Assembly: GCA_025924775.1 (NCBI GenBank)
Contig: JAICHS010000160.1
Span: forward strand, 1-5,641
Source: Rhodanobacteraceae bacterium
Lineage (GTDB): Bacteria > Pseudomonadota > Gammaproteobacteria > Xanthomonadales > Rhodanobacteraceae
Length of the DNA: 5,641 nt
Direction: 5' to 3'
Each line of letters starts with the position of its first letter. Position 1 is the stretch's first letter. The notes beneath the pieces were generated by a model. It did not search any database, was not told the origin of the DNA, and worked only from the letters and a program-made list of their open reading frames with translations. A program made the translations under genes and the position numbers. Of this stretch, positions 1 through 4,519 are shown in pieces.

Positions 1-933
1 CGGCCACGGCGCCAGCAGCAGCACCCAGATCACGGCGAGGCTGCCGACAACCTTGAGGGTCTTGAACAGGCCGTGGTGGCGATGCTTGAAGGCGCGGCTT
101 TTTTCGCGGCGCTGGCGCAGTGAGGAGAACAGGCGGTTGATGGCGCCGGTGGGTTCCCCGACCTGGTTGGGTGAGGCCGTGATCGCGCCCATGAAGTTGC
201 TGACGTGGTGGTTGATCCACGCCATCGCACGTGATTTCAATGGACGCTCGACGTCGCACAGCAGGATCACGCGGGTGGTGTCGGTCTTGTTCTCGACCCA
301 GTGCGCGCAGGTTTCATCGAACACCACGTCCTCGCCGTCGCGCCACGAGTAATCCTGTCCGTCCACGACGATGTGGCAGGCATCGGAATTGGGCGTCATC
401 AGGCCGAGGTGGTAACGCAGCGAGCCGGCGAACGGGTCGCGGTGCAGGTTCAAGGTAACGTCCGGTGGCAGCAGCGCGAACATCGCGGCCTTGACACCGG
501 GAATCGCGTTGACCAGTTCCACCGTCTTCGGGCACAGCGCCTGCGCCGATGCCAGCGGCTCGCCGTACCACTTCACGTAGAAGCGCTTCCAGCCCTGCTT
601 CAGGAACGAGGCGAAACTGGCGTCGTCGCCCTTGAGCGCGTTGCGGATGTGGCCTTCGTCGGTGAGCGCGGCAGCTTCGTCACGGATCGCCTGCCAGTTT
701 TCCTTCAGCGCGTCGACCGCGGGGAAGCCCCTGCGGTCCGGGAAGGCGCCGGCGGGCACCGCCGAGAACGCGTACATCAAGAGGTTGTACGGCGCGAACA
801 CCATCGCGTGGCCGGTCAGCTGGCGACGGAGTTTCAGGCGCACCCGCGAGCGCAGGTGCACGGCGAGCGCACTCAGCAGGAACAGAGCGATCAGGCCGAG
901 CAGAACGAGGCGGAGGATCAGCAGCGTGGTCAT
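1..933 (-). CDS. lpxO: Lipid A hydroxylase LpxO (aspartyl/asparaginyl beta-hydroxylase family), 3' end cut by the window edge
   Basis: The product is probably an Fe(II)/2-oxoglutarate dioxygenase that 2-hydroxylates a secondary acyl chain of lipid A at the cytoplasmic face of the inner membrane. 311 residues are visible with no stop; known LpxO proteins are about 300 residues, so little is missing. Residues 3-25 form a hydrophobic anchor (MTTLLILRLVLLGLIALFLL), followed by a basic stretch and the LpxO-like segment RRQLTGHAMVFAPYNLLMY (37-54). The catalytic core shows NLHRDPF (162-168; H164 likely iron ligand), LRYHLGL (172-178), and DETCAHWVEN (206-215; H211 likely second iron ligand) followed by R221, the probable 2-oxoglutarate contact. 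A second hydrophobic segment begins near residue 295 (VVGSLAVIWVLLL), matching the N- and C-terminal membrane anchors of LpxO. The ATG is the first start after an in-frame TAA, the thiD stop. No clear Shine-Dalgarno precedes it, so coupling to thiD, 30 bp upstream, is likely. The family also contains protein hydroxylases, but membrane topology favours LpxO. The lipid A substrate in this organism is inferred. Confidence 0.87.
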   Translation of the reverse strand, partial: MTTLLILRLVLLGLIALFLLSALAVHLRSRVRLKLRRQLTGHAMVFAPYNLLMYAFSAVPAGAFPDRRGFPAVDALKENWQAIRDEAAALTDEGHIRNALKGDDASFASFLKQGWKRFYVKWYGEPLASAQALCPKTVELVNAIPGVKAAMFALLPPDVTLNLHRDPFAGSLRYHLGLMTPNSDACHIVVDGQDYSWRDGEDVVFDETCAHWVENKTDTTRVILLCDVERPLKSRAMAWINHHVSNFMGAITASPNQVGEPTGAINRLFSSLRQRREKSRAFKHRHHGLFKTLKVVGSLAVIWVLLLAPWP

Positions 934-963
934 GGCGTGCAGCGGGATGACGATGGTGCGATG

Positions 964-1830
964 TTAGCGTGCGCGCTGGTCCAGAACCCTGAGTGGTGTC
1001 AGGCCCGGCACGTAGGCGTGCGCGAGCGCACGCTGTACGAAGGCTATGGCGCGGCGCGCGGCGACGCGCAGAGAGCGACCCTTCGCCAGTTCTGCCGCCA
1101 GCGCAGAGGATAGCGTGCAGCCGGTGCCGTGGGCGTCGAACGGCAGCCTGCGGTTGCGGATTTCGAACGTGCCGCGTGCGTCGAACCAGCGGTCGACCAC
1201 TTCGCGGCCGTGGCCGTGGCCGCCTTTCAGCAGCACGGCCCTGGCGCCGAAGTCGCGCAGCATCGCGCCGGCGCGTTCGCCGTCGCGTGACGTGTGGATC
1301 GCGATGCCGGTCAGGGCTTCGGCCTCCGGCAGATTGGGGGTCAGCAGGTCGGCCAGTGGGATCAGGCGCTCGATCAGCACGCGCACGGCGGACGGGTCCA
1401 GCAGGCGGGCGCCCGAGGTTGCGATCATCACCGGATCGACGACCAGCCAGCGGGGCTTGCGACGTGCCAACTCGCGCGCCACGCAGTGCACCGTGCGCGC
1501 ATCGCCCAGCATGCCGGTCTTGACCGCGGTGACGGCGAAATCGTCGAACACCGCGTCGAGTTCGGCAATGAGGTGCCGCATGGGCACCGGGTGCACCGCG
1601 GTGACGCCTTGGGTGTTCTGCGCGGTCAACGCCGTGATCGCGCTAGTGCCGTGCACGCCCAGCGCGGCGAAGGTTTTCAGGTCGGCTTGGATACCCGCGC
1701 CGCCGCCGGAATCGGAGCCGGCGATGGTCAAGCAGACAGCGGGAGCGGGGGACCGGGAACGGCGAACGGCGGAGTAGGAGCGAGGGACTTTTGTTCCCTG
1801 CTCCCCGTTCCCTGCTTCCCGCTCCTTCAC
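964..1830 (-). CDS. thiD: Bifunctional hydroxymethylpyrimidine kinase / phosphomethylpyrimidine kinase ThiD, with an unusual N-terminal extension
   Basis: ThiD phosphorylates 4-amino-5-hydroxymethyl-2-methylpyrimidine twice to give HMP-PP for thiamin synthesis, in the cytoplasm; it is a ribokinase-fold enzyme. Seen in order (numbered from GTG 1830): LTIAGSDSGGGAGIQADLKT (34-53), the substrate-binding start of the family; VKTGML (103-108); DPVMIATSGA (132-141); TPNLPEAEAL (164-173); KGGH (202-205); and HGTGCTLSSA (234-243), the anion-hole/ATP-phosphate loop with the conserved Cys238. The length is 288 residues against about 266 for E. coli ThiD. The conserved domain begins only at residue 34. 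Residues 2-30 (KEREAGNGEQG... SRSPAP) are low complexity and encoded by the inverted repeat at 1742-1825. The GTG start overlaps the phoH stop as GTGA and has a GGAGG four bases upstream. No other ATG or GTG lies in frame before the conserved domain, only TTG at 1731, which would remove all residues before LTIAG. The gene is probably translated by coupling to phoH. The function is firm; the exact N-terminus is not. Confidence 0.93.
   Translation of the reverse strand: MKEREAGNGEQGTKVPRSYSAVRRSRSPAPAVCLTIAGSDSGGGAGIQADLKTFAALGVHGTSAITALTAQNTQGVTAVHPVPMRHLIAELDAVFDDFAVTAVKTGMLGDARTVHCVARELARRKPRWLVVDPVMIATSGARLLDPSAVRVLIERLIPLADLLTPNLPEAEALTGIAIHTSRDGERAGAMLRDFGARAVLLKGGHGHGREVVDRWFDARGTFEIRNRRLPFDAHGTGCTLSSALAAELAKGRSLRVAARRAIAFVQRALAHAYVPGLTPLRVLDQRAR
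1742..1825. repeat. 84-bp nested inverted repeat (long imperfect hairpin) at the phoH-thiD junction
   Basis: Three collinear pairs of complementary segments share one centre. Outer: GGAGCGGG (1742-1749) with CCCGCTCC (1818-1825). Middle: GGGAACGG (1755-1762) with CCGTTCCC (1805-1812). Inner: GGAGC-g-AGGGA (1777-1787, one bulged G) with TCCCTGCTCC (1795-1804). The terminal loop is CTTTTGT on the plus strand. The right arm also carries the direct repeat GTTCCCTGCT at 1793-1802 and 1807-1816, so the element looks built from GGGAAC/GGAGC-type short units. It begins just downstream of the phoH stop (minus-strand direction) and ends just before the first conserved thiD codon. It has no stop codon in the thiD frame. 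There is no U-tract, so it is not a standard intrinsic terminator. From memory, similar purine-rich GGGAAxG repeats are scattered between genes in Xanthomonadaceae; membership of such a family is inference. Confidence 0.85.
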
Positions 1831-3212
1831 AGCGCCTCCGAAGCGAAATCCGCCAGCCGCGACCGTTCACCACGCCGCAGGGTCACGTGCGCGGCGTGCG
1901 GCCACTGCTTGAAGCGGTCCACGGCGTAGGTGAGGCCCGAGGTGGTTTCGGTGAGGTAGGGCGTGTCAATCTGCTCAACGTTGCCGAGGCACGCGATCTT
2001 GGTACCGGGGCCGGCGCGGGTGATCAGGGTCTTCATCTGCTTGGGCGTCAGGTTCTGCGCCTCATCGATGATCAGGTAGCGCGACAGGAAGGTGCGCCCG
2101 CGCATGAAGTTGAGCGAACGGATCTTGATGCGCGAGGCCAGGATGTCGTTGGTGGCCTGCCGGCCCCACGAACCGCCATCCTGCGGATTGGTCAACACTT
2201 CCAGGTTGTCGGTGAGCGCGCCCATCCACGGCGTCATCTTTTCTTCTTCGGTGCCCGGCAGGAAGCCGATGTCCTCGCCGACCGAGACGGTGGCGCGGGT
2301 CATGATGATTTCGCGATAGCGCTGCTGGTCCATCACCTGCGCCAGGCCCGCGGCCAGCGCCAGCAGGGTCTTGCCGGTACCGGCCGTGCCGAGCAGGGTG
2401 ACGAAGTCGATCTCCGGGTCCATCAGCATGTTGAGCGCGAAGTTCTGCTCGCGGTTGCGCGCGGCGATGCCCCACACGCTGTGCGCGCTGTTGGTGTAGT
2501 CGTGCAGCAGGGCCAGCCGGGTCTTGTCGCCGCTCGCCTCCAGCACGCGCAGCTCGACCGAATTCTCGCCCGGCAGGTACAGGCATTCGTTCGGCCGCCA
2601 GACCTCGTCCTCGCGCGGCTTCACCTCGTAGTACGTCTGGCCGTGGTCGGACCACGAGCGCAGGTCGGGGTGGCGGTCCCAGAAATCCGCGGGCAGTTCG
2701 GCGGCGCCGGTGTACAGCAGCGAGAAATCGTCCAGTGCGCGGTCGTTTTCGTAGTCTTCGGCGGCCACGCCGAAGATGGTCGCCTTGATGCGCAGGTTGA
2801 TGTCCTTGGACACCAGCGCCACCGCGGCGTCGGGGTGGTGCTCGCGCAGGTCCAGGATCGCGGCGAGGATGCGGTTGTCGGCCTTGCCCTGGCCGCTGCT
2901 GGTCCGGGTCTGGAAATACAGGCGGCCACTGGCCGCGCCCTTGCGCAGCCGCACGCCGTCGGGTTGCTCGAGCGGCACGCCATCGGCGATGCCGTGGCTG
3001 TTGTTGCGCTCGATCAGCTCGTTGAGGAAGCGACTGGCCTGGCGGGCGTTGCGCGCGACTTCGGAGACGCCGGACTTTTTCTCGTCCAGCTCCTCCAGCA
3101 CCGTCATCGGGATGAATACGTCGTGTTCCTCGAAGCGGAACAGCGCGGTGGGATCGTGCAGCAACACGTTGGTGTCCAGCGCATAGATGCGCCGGGCAGG
3201 CGGCTTGGGCAT
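1827..3212 (-). CDS. PIN-domain/PhoH-family ATPase (PhoH2-type, YlaK-like)
   Basis: This 461-residue fusion has an N-terminal PIN ribonuclease-like domain and a C-terminal PhoH P-loop ATPase, the architecture called PhoH2 and linked to RNA unwinding and cleavage. PIN features: YALDTNVLLHDP (10-21, D13), VLEELDEKKSG (38-48, E41), ADNRILAA (111-118, D112) and LVSKDINLR (133-141, D137), giving the usual set of acidic metal ligands. PhoH features: GIAARNREQNFALNML (248-263), Walker A GTAGTGKT (275-282, K281), TRATVSVGEDIGFLPGT (305-321), Walker B YLIIDEAQNLTP (379-390, D383 E384) and the LGNVEQID region (409-416). All catalytic positions expected for both domains are present, so both should be active. 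The start is ATG 3212, preceded by GGAG at five bases. The open frame extends upstream to 3665, but that part is a shadow of bcp. The gene lies 77 bp after bcp and overlaps thiD by four bases. The biological substrate is unknown; in two-gene PhoH2 systems an antitoxin-like partner precedes the gene, but none is seen here. Confidence 0.92.
   Translation of the reverse strand: MPKPPARRIYALDTNVLLHDPTALFRFEEHDVFIPMTVLEELDEKKSGVSEVARNARQASRFLNELIERNNSHGIADGVPLEQPDGVRLRKGAASGRLYFQTRTSSGQGKADNRILAAILDLREHHPDAAVALVSKDINLRIKATIFGVAAEDYENDRALDDFSLLYTGAAELPADFWDRHPDLRSWSDHGQTYYEVKPREDEVWRPNECLYLPGENSVELRVLEASGDKTRLALLHDYTNSAHSVWGIAARNREQNFALNMLMDPEIDFVTLLGTAGTGKTLLALAAGLAQVMDQQRYREIIMTRATVSVGEDIGFLPGTEEEKMTPWMGALTDNLEVLTNPQDGGSWGRQATNDILASRIKIRSLNFMRGRTFLSRYLIIDEAQNLTPKQMKTLITRAGPGTKIACLGNVEQIDTPYLTETTSGLTYAVDRFKQWPHAAHVTLRRGERSRLADFASEAL
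1835..1839 (-). promoter_or_regulatory. Shine-Dalgarno for thiD GTG start
   Basis: On the minus strand GGAGG lies inside the last codons of phoH, four bases before the GTG at 1830. The spacing is slightly short, but this is the only good ribosome-binding site near the thiD 5' end. It favours the long, repeat-derived N-terminus over a start at TTG 1731. Confidence 0.5.
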
Positions 3213-3217
3213 GCGGG

Positions 3218-3221
3218 CTCC
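3218..3221 (-). promoter_or_regulatory. Shine-Dalgarno fixing the phoH start
   Basis: GGAG on the minus strand sits five bases before ATG 3212. It supports this start over the longer open frame, which continues upstream into bcp sequence and shows no PIN-domain homology there. Confidence 0.55.
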
Positions 3222-3245
3222 GGGTCGGGTGGGCGAAGGGGCGGG

Positions 3246-3264
3246 CACGCGCCGGGTGCGCGTG
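3246..3264. repeat. Perfect 7-bp hairpin in the bcp-phoH gap
   Basis: CACGCGC (3246-3252) and GCGCGTG (3258-3264) are exact complements around the five-base spacer CGGGT. The hairpin lies in the 77-bp space between the bcp stop (3290) and the phoH start (3212). No T-run follows on either strand, so it does not look like a complete intrinsic terminator. It might stabilise or process the transcript, or be chance pairing in very GC-rich DNA. Confidence 0.45.
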
Positions 3265-3289
3265 GCGGCGGCGGATCGGACGGGCTTGC

Positions 3290-3757
3290 TCACTTGGCGG
3301 GAATCGCGTCCAGGACGGCTTGCGCGTGGCCCGGTACCTTCACGCCGCGCCATTCCTGCGCCAGCTTGCCGTCGGGGTCGATCAGGAAGGTGCTGCGCTC
3401 GATGCCGAGGTACTCGCGGCCATACAGCTTCTTCTTGCGGATCACATCGAAGGCCTTGCACCAGGCTTCGTCGGTGTCGGCCACCAGTTGGAACGGCAGC
3501 CCGAGTTTTTCCTTGAACCCGGAGTGCGAGCGCGCGCTGTCGCGCGACACGCCCACGAGCGTGGCGCCCCGGCGCTTGAACTTCGTGTACAGGTCGCGGA
3601 ACTCGCCGGCCTCGCGCGTGCAGCCGGTGGTGTTGTCCTTGGGATAGAAATATAGCGCCAGCCATTGGCCGCGCAGGTCGGCGAGCTTCAGGGTATCGCC
3701 GGACTGGGTCACGCCGGAAAGCTTGGGGACCTTGTTGCCGATCTTCAGCGTGGTCAT
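3290..3757 (-). CDS. bcp: Peroxiredoxin of the Bcp/PrxQ family (thiol peroxidase)
   Basis: This cytoplasmic thiol peroxidase reduces hydrogen peroxide and alkyl hydroperoxides using an external thiol donor. It has 155 residues, the normal Bcp length (E. coli 156). It shows the AhpC/TSA fold signature WLALYFYPKDNTTGCT (32-47) with the peroxidatic Cys46 preceded by the conserved Pro/Thr-type pocket, then VGVSRDS (68-74), LVADTDEAWCKAF (91-103) and STFLIDPDGK. Only two cysteines exist: C46 and C100. The position five after C46, a resolving Cys in E. coli-type Bcp, is Gly51. The position about 36 after it, used by some Xanthomonas Bcps, is Lys82. It may therefore work as a 1-Cys enzyme, or C100 may take part. 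ATG 3757 is chosen because it follows GGTGA by seven bases and overlaps the gcvR stop by one base (TGATG), indicating coupled translation. The 16 codons further upstream belong to the end of gcvR in another frame. The bcp-gcvR pairing matches E. coli. Confidence 0.94.
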   Translation of the reverse strand: MTTLKIGNKVPKLSGVTQSGDTLKLADLRGQWLALYFYPKDNTTGCTREAGEFRDLYTKFKRRGATLVGVSRDSARSHSGFKEKLGLPFQLVADTDEAWCKAFDVIRKKKLYGREYLGIERSTFLIDPDGKLAQEWRGVKVPGHAQAVLDAIPAK

Positions 3758-4338
3758 CAGAATTTCACCGGATCCATAATCGCATCGAGGTTCAAACCGT
3801 CGCACATTTCCATAAATTCGTCACGCAGTTCCGCGATGCGGGTGTCGGCCGGGATGCCGATGGTGATCTGGGCCTGGAACATGTCCGCGCCGGTCTGCAT
3901 GGCCTGGTAACGCATCGAGGACATCTGCTCGATGCTGATGGCGCGGTGGTTGAAGAAATCGATCAGCTCCACCAGCACGCCGGGCTTGTCGGCGGCCACC
4001 GCCTCGACCATGTACGGCAGCAGGTGGCTCTGCTGGTCGCGCGCCTGGGTGCGGTAGCTCAGCAGATGCAGGTTGTCGCCGCGGCCGATGCGAACCAGCG
4101 CGGTCTCGAGCTTGGCGATGGCATCCCAGCCGCCCTTGGCCAGCAGCAGCACCGAAACGTCCGCGCCGACGGTGGCGACGCGCGATTCGACGAGATTGCA
4201 GCCGGCATCGGCGATGCGCCGCGACAACACCAGCAGGGGTGAATCCGTCACCGGCGCGACCGCCTGGATCAGCAACTGGTGGTCGGTGGCGGGGCGCGTA
4301 GTCGGCGGGTTCAGGCGGGTGACGGTCTTGGGGTTCAC
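3757..4338 (-). CDS. gcvR: GcvR-like protein with two ACT domains (glycine cleavage system repressor family)
   Basis: It has 193 residues from GTG 4338, close to the 190 of E. coli GcvR. In E. coli GcvR has no DNA-binding domain and acts by binding the regulator GcvA; whether this protein does the same is inferred. ACT domain 1 is roughly residues 20-95 (HQLLIQAVAPVTDSPLLVL... CNLVESRVATVG). ACT domain 2 is roughly 105-185 (YMVEAVAADKPGVLVELIDF... MFQAQITIGIP), ending in NLDAIMDPVKF. ACT2 keeps the ligand-loop motif ADKPG; in ACT1 the same place reads VTDSPLL with no glycine, so ligand binding there may be altered. The gene is first in the leftward unit and overlaps bcp by one base. No Shine-Dalgarno precedes GTG 4338. 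TTG 4362 is an in-frame alternative adding eight residues, and TAA closes the frame just before it. The first codons carry a degenerate 24-bp repeat. Family and synteny (next to bcp, divergent from dapA) are firm; the regulatory target is not shown. Confidence 0.85.
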   Translation of the reverse strand: MNPKTVTRLNPPTTRPATDHQLLIQAVAPVTDSPLLVLSRRIADAGCNLVESRVATVGADVSVLLLAKGGWDAIAKLETALVRIGRGDNLHLLSYRTQARDQQSHLLPYMVEAVAADKPGVLVELIDFFNHRAISIEQMSSMRYQAMQTGADMFQAQITIGIPADTRIAELRDEFMEMCDGLNLDAIMDPVKF

Positions 4339-4362
4339 GCGCGAAAGAATAGTGGGGTTCAA
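4291..4362 (-). repeat. Three degenerate 24-bp tandem repeats at the gcvR 5' end
   Basis: On the minus strand the core TGAACCC begins three units at exactly 24-bp spacing: TTGAACCCC (4362-4354), GTGAACCCC (4338-4330) and CTGAACCCG (4314-4306). The units translate in frame as LNPTILSR, VNPKTVTR and LNPPTTRP, an eight-residue periodicity of the form [LV]-N-P-x-x-x-[ST/R]. Similarity drops after the first nine bases of each unit. The segment precedes the first ACT domain and is probably a disordered leader. It could alternatively be repeated DNA sites. Confidence 0.55.
4346..4351 (-). promoter_or_regulatory. Possible -10 element for the leftward gcvR-bcp unit
   Basis: TATTCT on the minus strand matches the sigma-70 -10 consensus at four of six positions and ends seven bases before GTG 4338. 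Initiation would fall at or next to the GTG, which would explain the missing ribosome-binding site as a leaderless message. No convincing -35 lies 16-18 bases upstream, so this is weak. Confidence 0.25.
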
Positions 4363-4442
4363 GCCGAAGTGCGATTACCGTGGCGTGCGGGCGCCGCCGG
4401 AGTGGCCAGCGGGTTGGCGTCCATGGCCAGGGCCGTTTCGGC

Positions 4443-4472
4443 GTCGCGGCGTGGAATCGACAATTCCGCGAC
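4443..4472. repeat. Interrupted inverted repeat overlapping the putative dapA -35
   Basis: GTCGCG (4443-4448) pairs with CGCGAC (4467-4472), and inside it GAAT (4454-4457) pairs with ATTC (4463-4466), with loop CGACA and a five-base bulge (4449-4453) on the left arm. It sits directly before the dapA -10-like hexamer and covers the -35-like hexamer, a position typical of an operator. Its role is unproven, and the interrupted stem may be fortuitous. Confidence 0.35.
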
Positions 4473-4488
4473 GGGATTGCCCTATGAT
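4457..4488 (+). promoter_or_regulatory. Candidate sigma-70 promoter for dapA-bamC
   Basis: TATGAT (4483-4488) matches the -10 consensus TATAAT at five of six positions. TCGACA (4457-4462) matches TTGACA at five of six, but the spacer is 20 bases, longer than the preferred 17. Transcription would start near 4495, leaving a leader of about 25 bases before GTG 4520. This makes the ATG codons at 4484 and 4487 part of the promoter rather than start codons. Confidence 0.45.
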
Positions 4489-4507
4489 GCGGGGTTTGTA
4501 CGAGTGC

Positions 4508-4511
4508 GGAG
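4508..4511 (+). promoter_or_regulatory. Shine-Dalgarno deciding the dapA start
   Basis: GGAG lies eight bases before GTG 4520. It supports that start over the in-frame ATG codons at 4484 and 4487, which would add about a dozen residues not expected in DapA and would overlap the -10 element. Confidence 0.55.
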
Positions 4512-4519
4512 CGCGCGTC

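Noticed and set aside
301..1113. A 270-codon plus-strand frame with Arg/Gln/Val/His-rich product
   Set aside because: It is antisense to lpxO and the end of thiD, and its composition is typical of a shadow frame.
1046..1777. A 243-codon plus-strand frame within thiD
   Set aside because: It is Ser/Arg/Ala-rich with no motif, and antisense to well-conserved ThiD codons.
1742..1825. The phoH-thiD hairpin as an intrinsic terminator
   Set aside because: No run of T follows the stem on either strand, and the thiD start lies at its edge, so stopping transcription here would cut the operon. A terminator role is not supported.
1791..3647. A 618-codon open frame on the plus strand
   Set aside because: It lies antisense to phoH and bcp, whose minus-strand products have complete family motifs. 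The plus-strand translation has no recognisable domain; long antisense frames are common in GC-rich genomes.
3213..3665. Upstream extension of the phoH frame adding about 150 residues
   Set aside because: The extra protein is Arg-rich and overlaps bcp in another frame. ATG 3212 has a ribosome-binding site and begins directly before the PIN domain.
1827..3757. PhoH2 toxin-antitoxin-like pair, with bcp or another upstream gene as partner
   Set aside because: The gene upstream is an ordinary peroxiredoxin separated by 77 bp, and no small antitoxin-like frame with a ribosome-binding site is visible in the gap.
4073..4519. Upstream extension of the dapA frame
   Set aside because: It is antisense to gcvR and crosses the promoter region. 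GTG 4520 with GGAG at eight bases gives the normal DapA length.
4363..4519. A riboswitch (lysine or glycine type) in the divergent region
   Set aside because: The putative dapA leader is only about 25 bases, too short for a lysine riboswitch, and I see no tandem glycine-aptamer pattern on the gcvR side.
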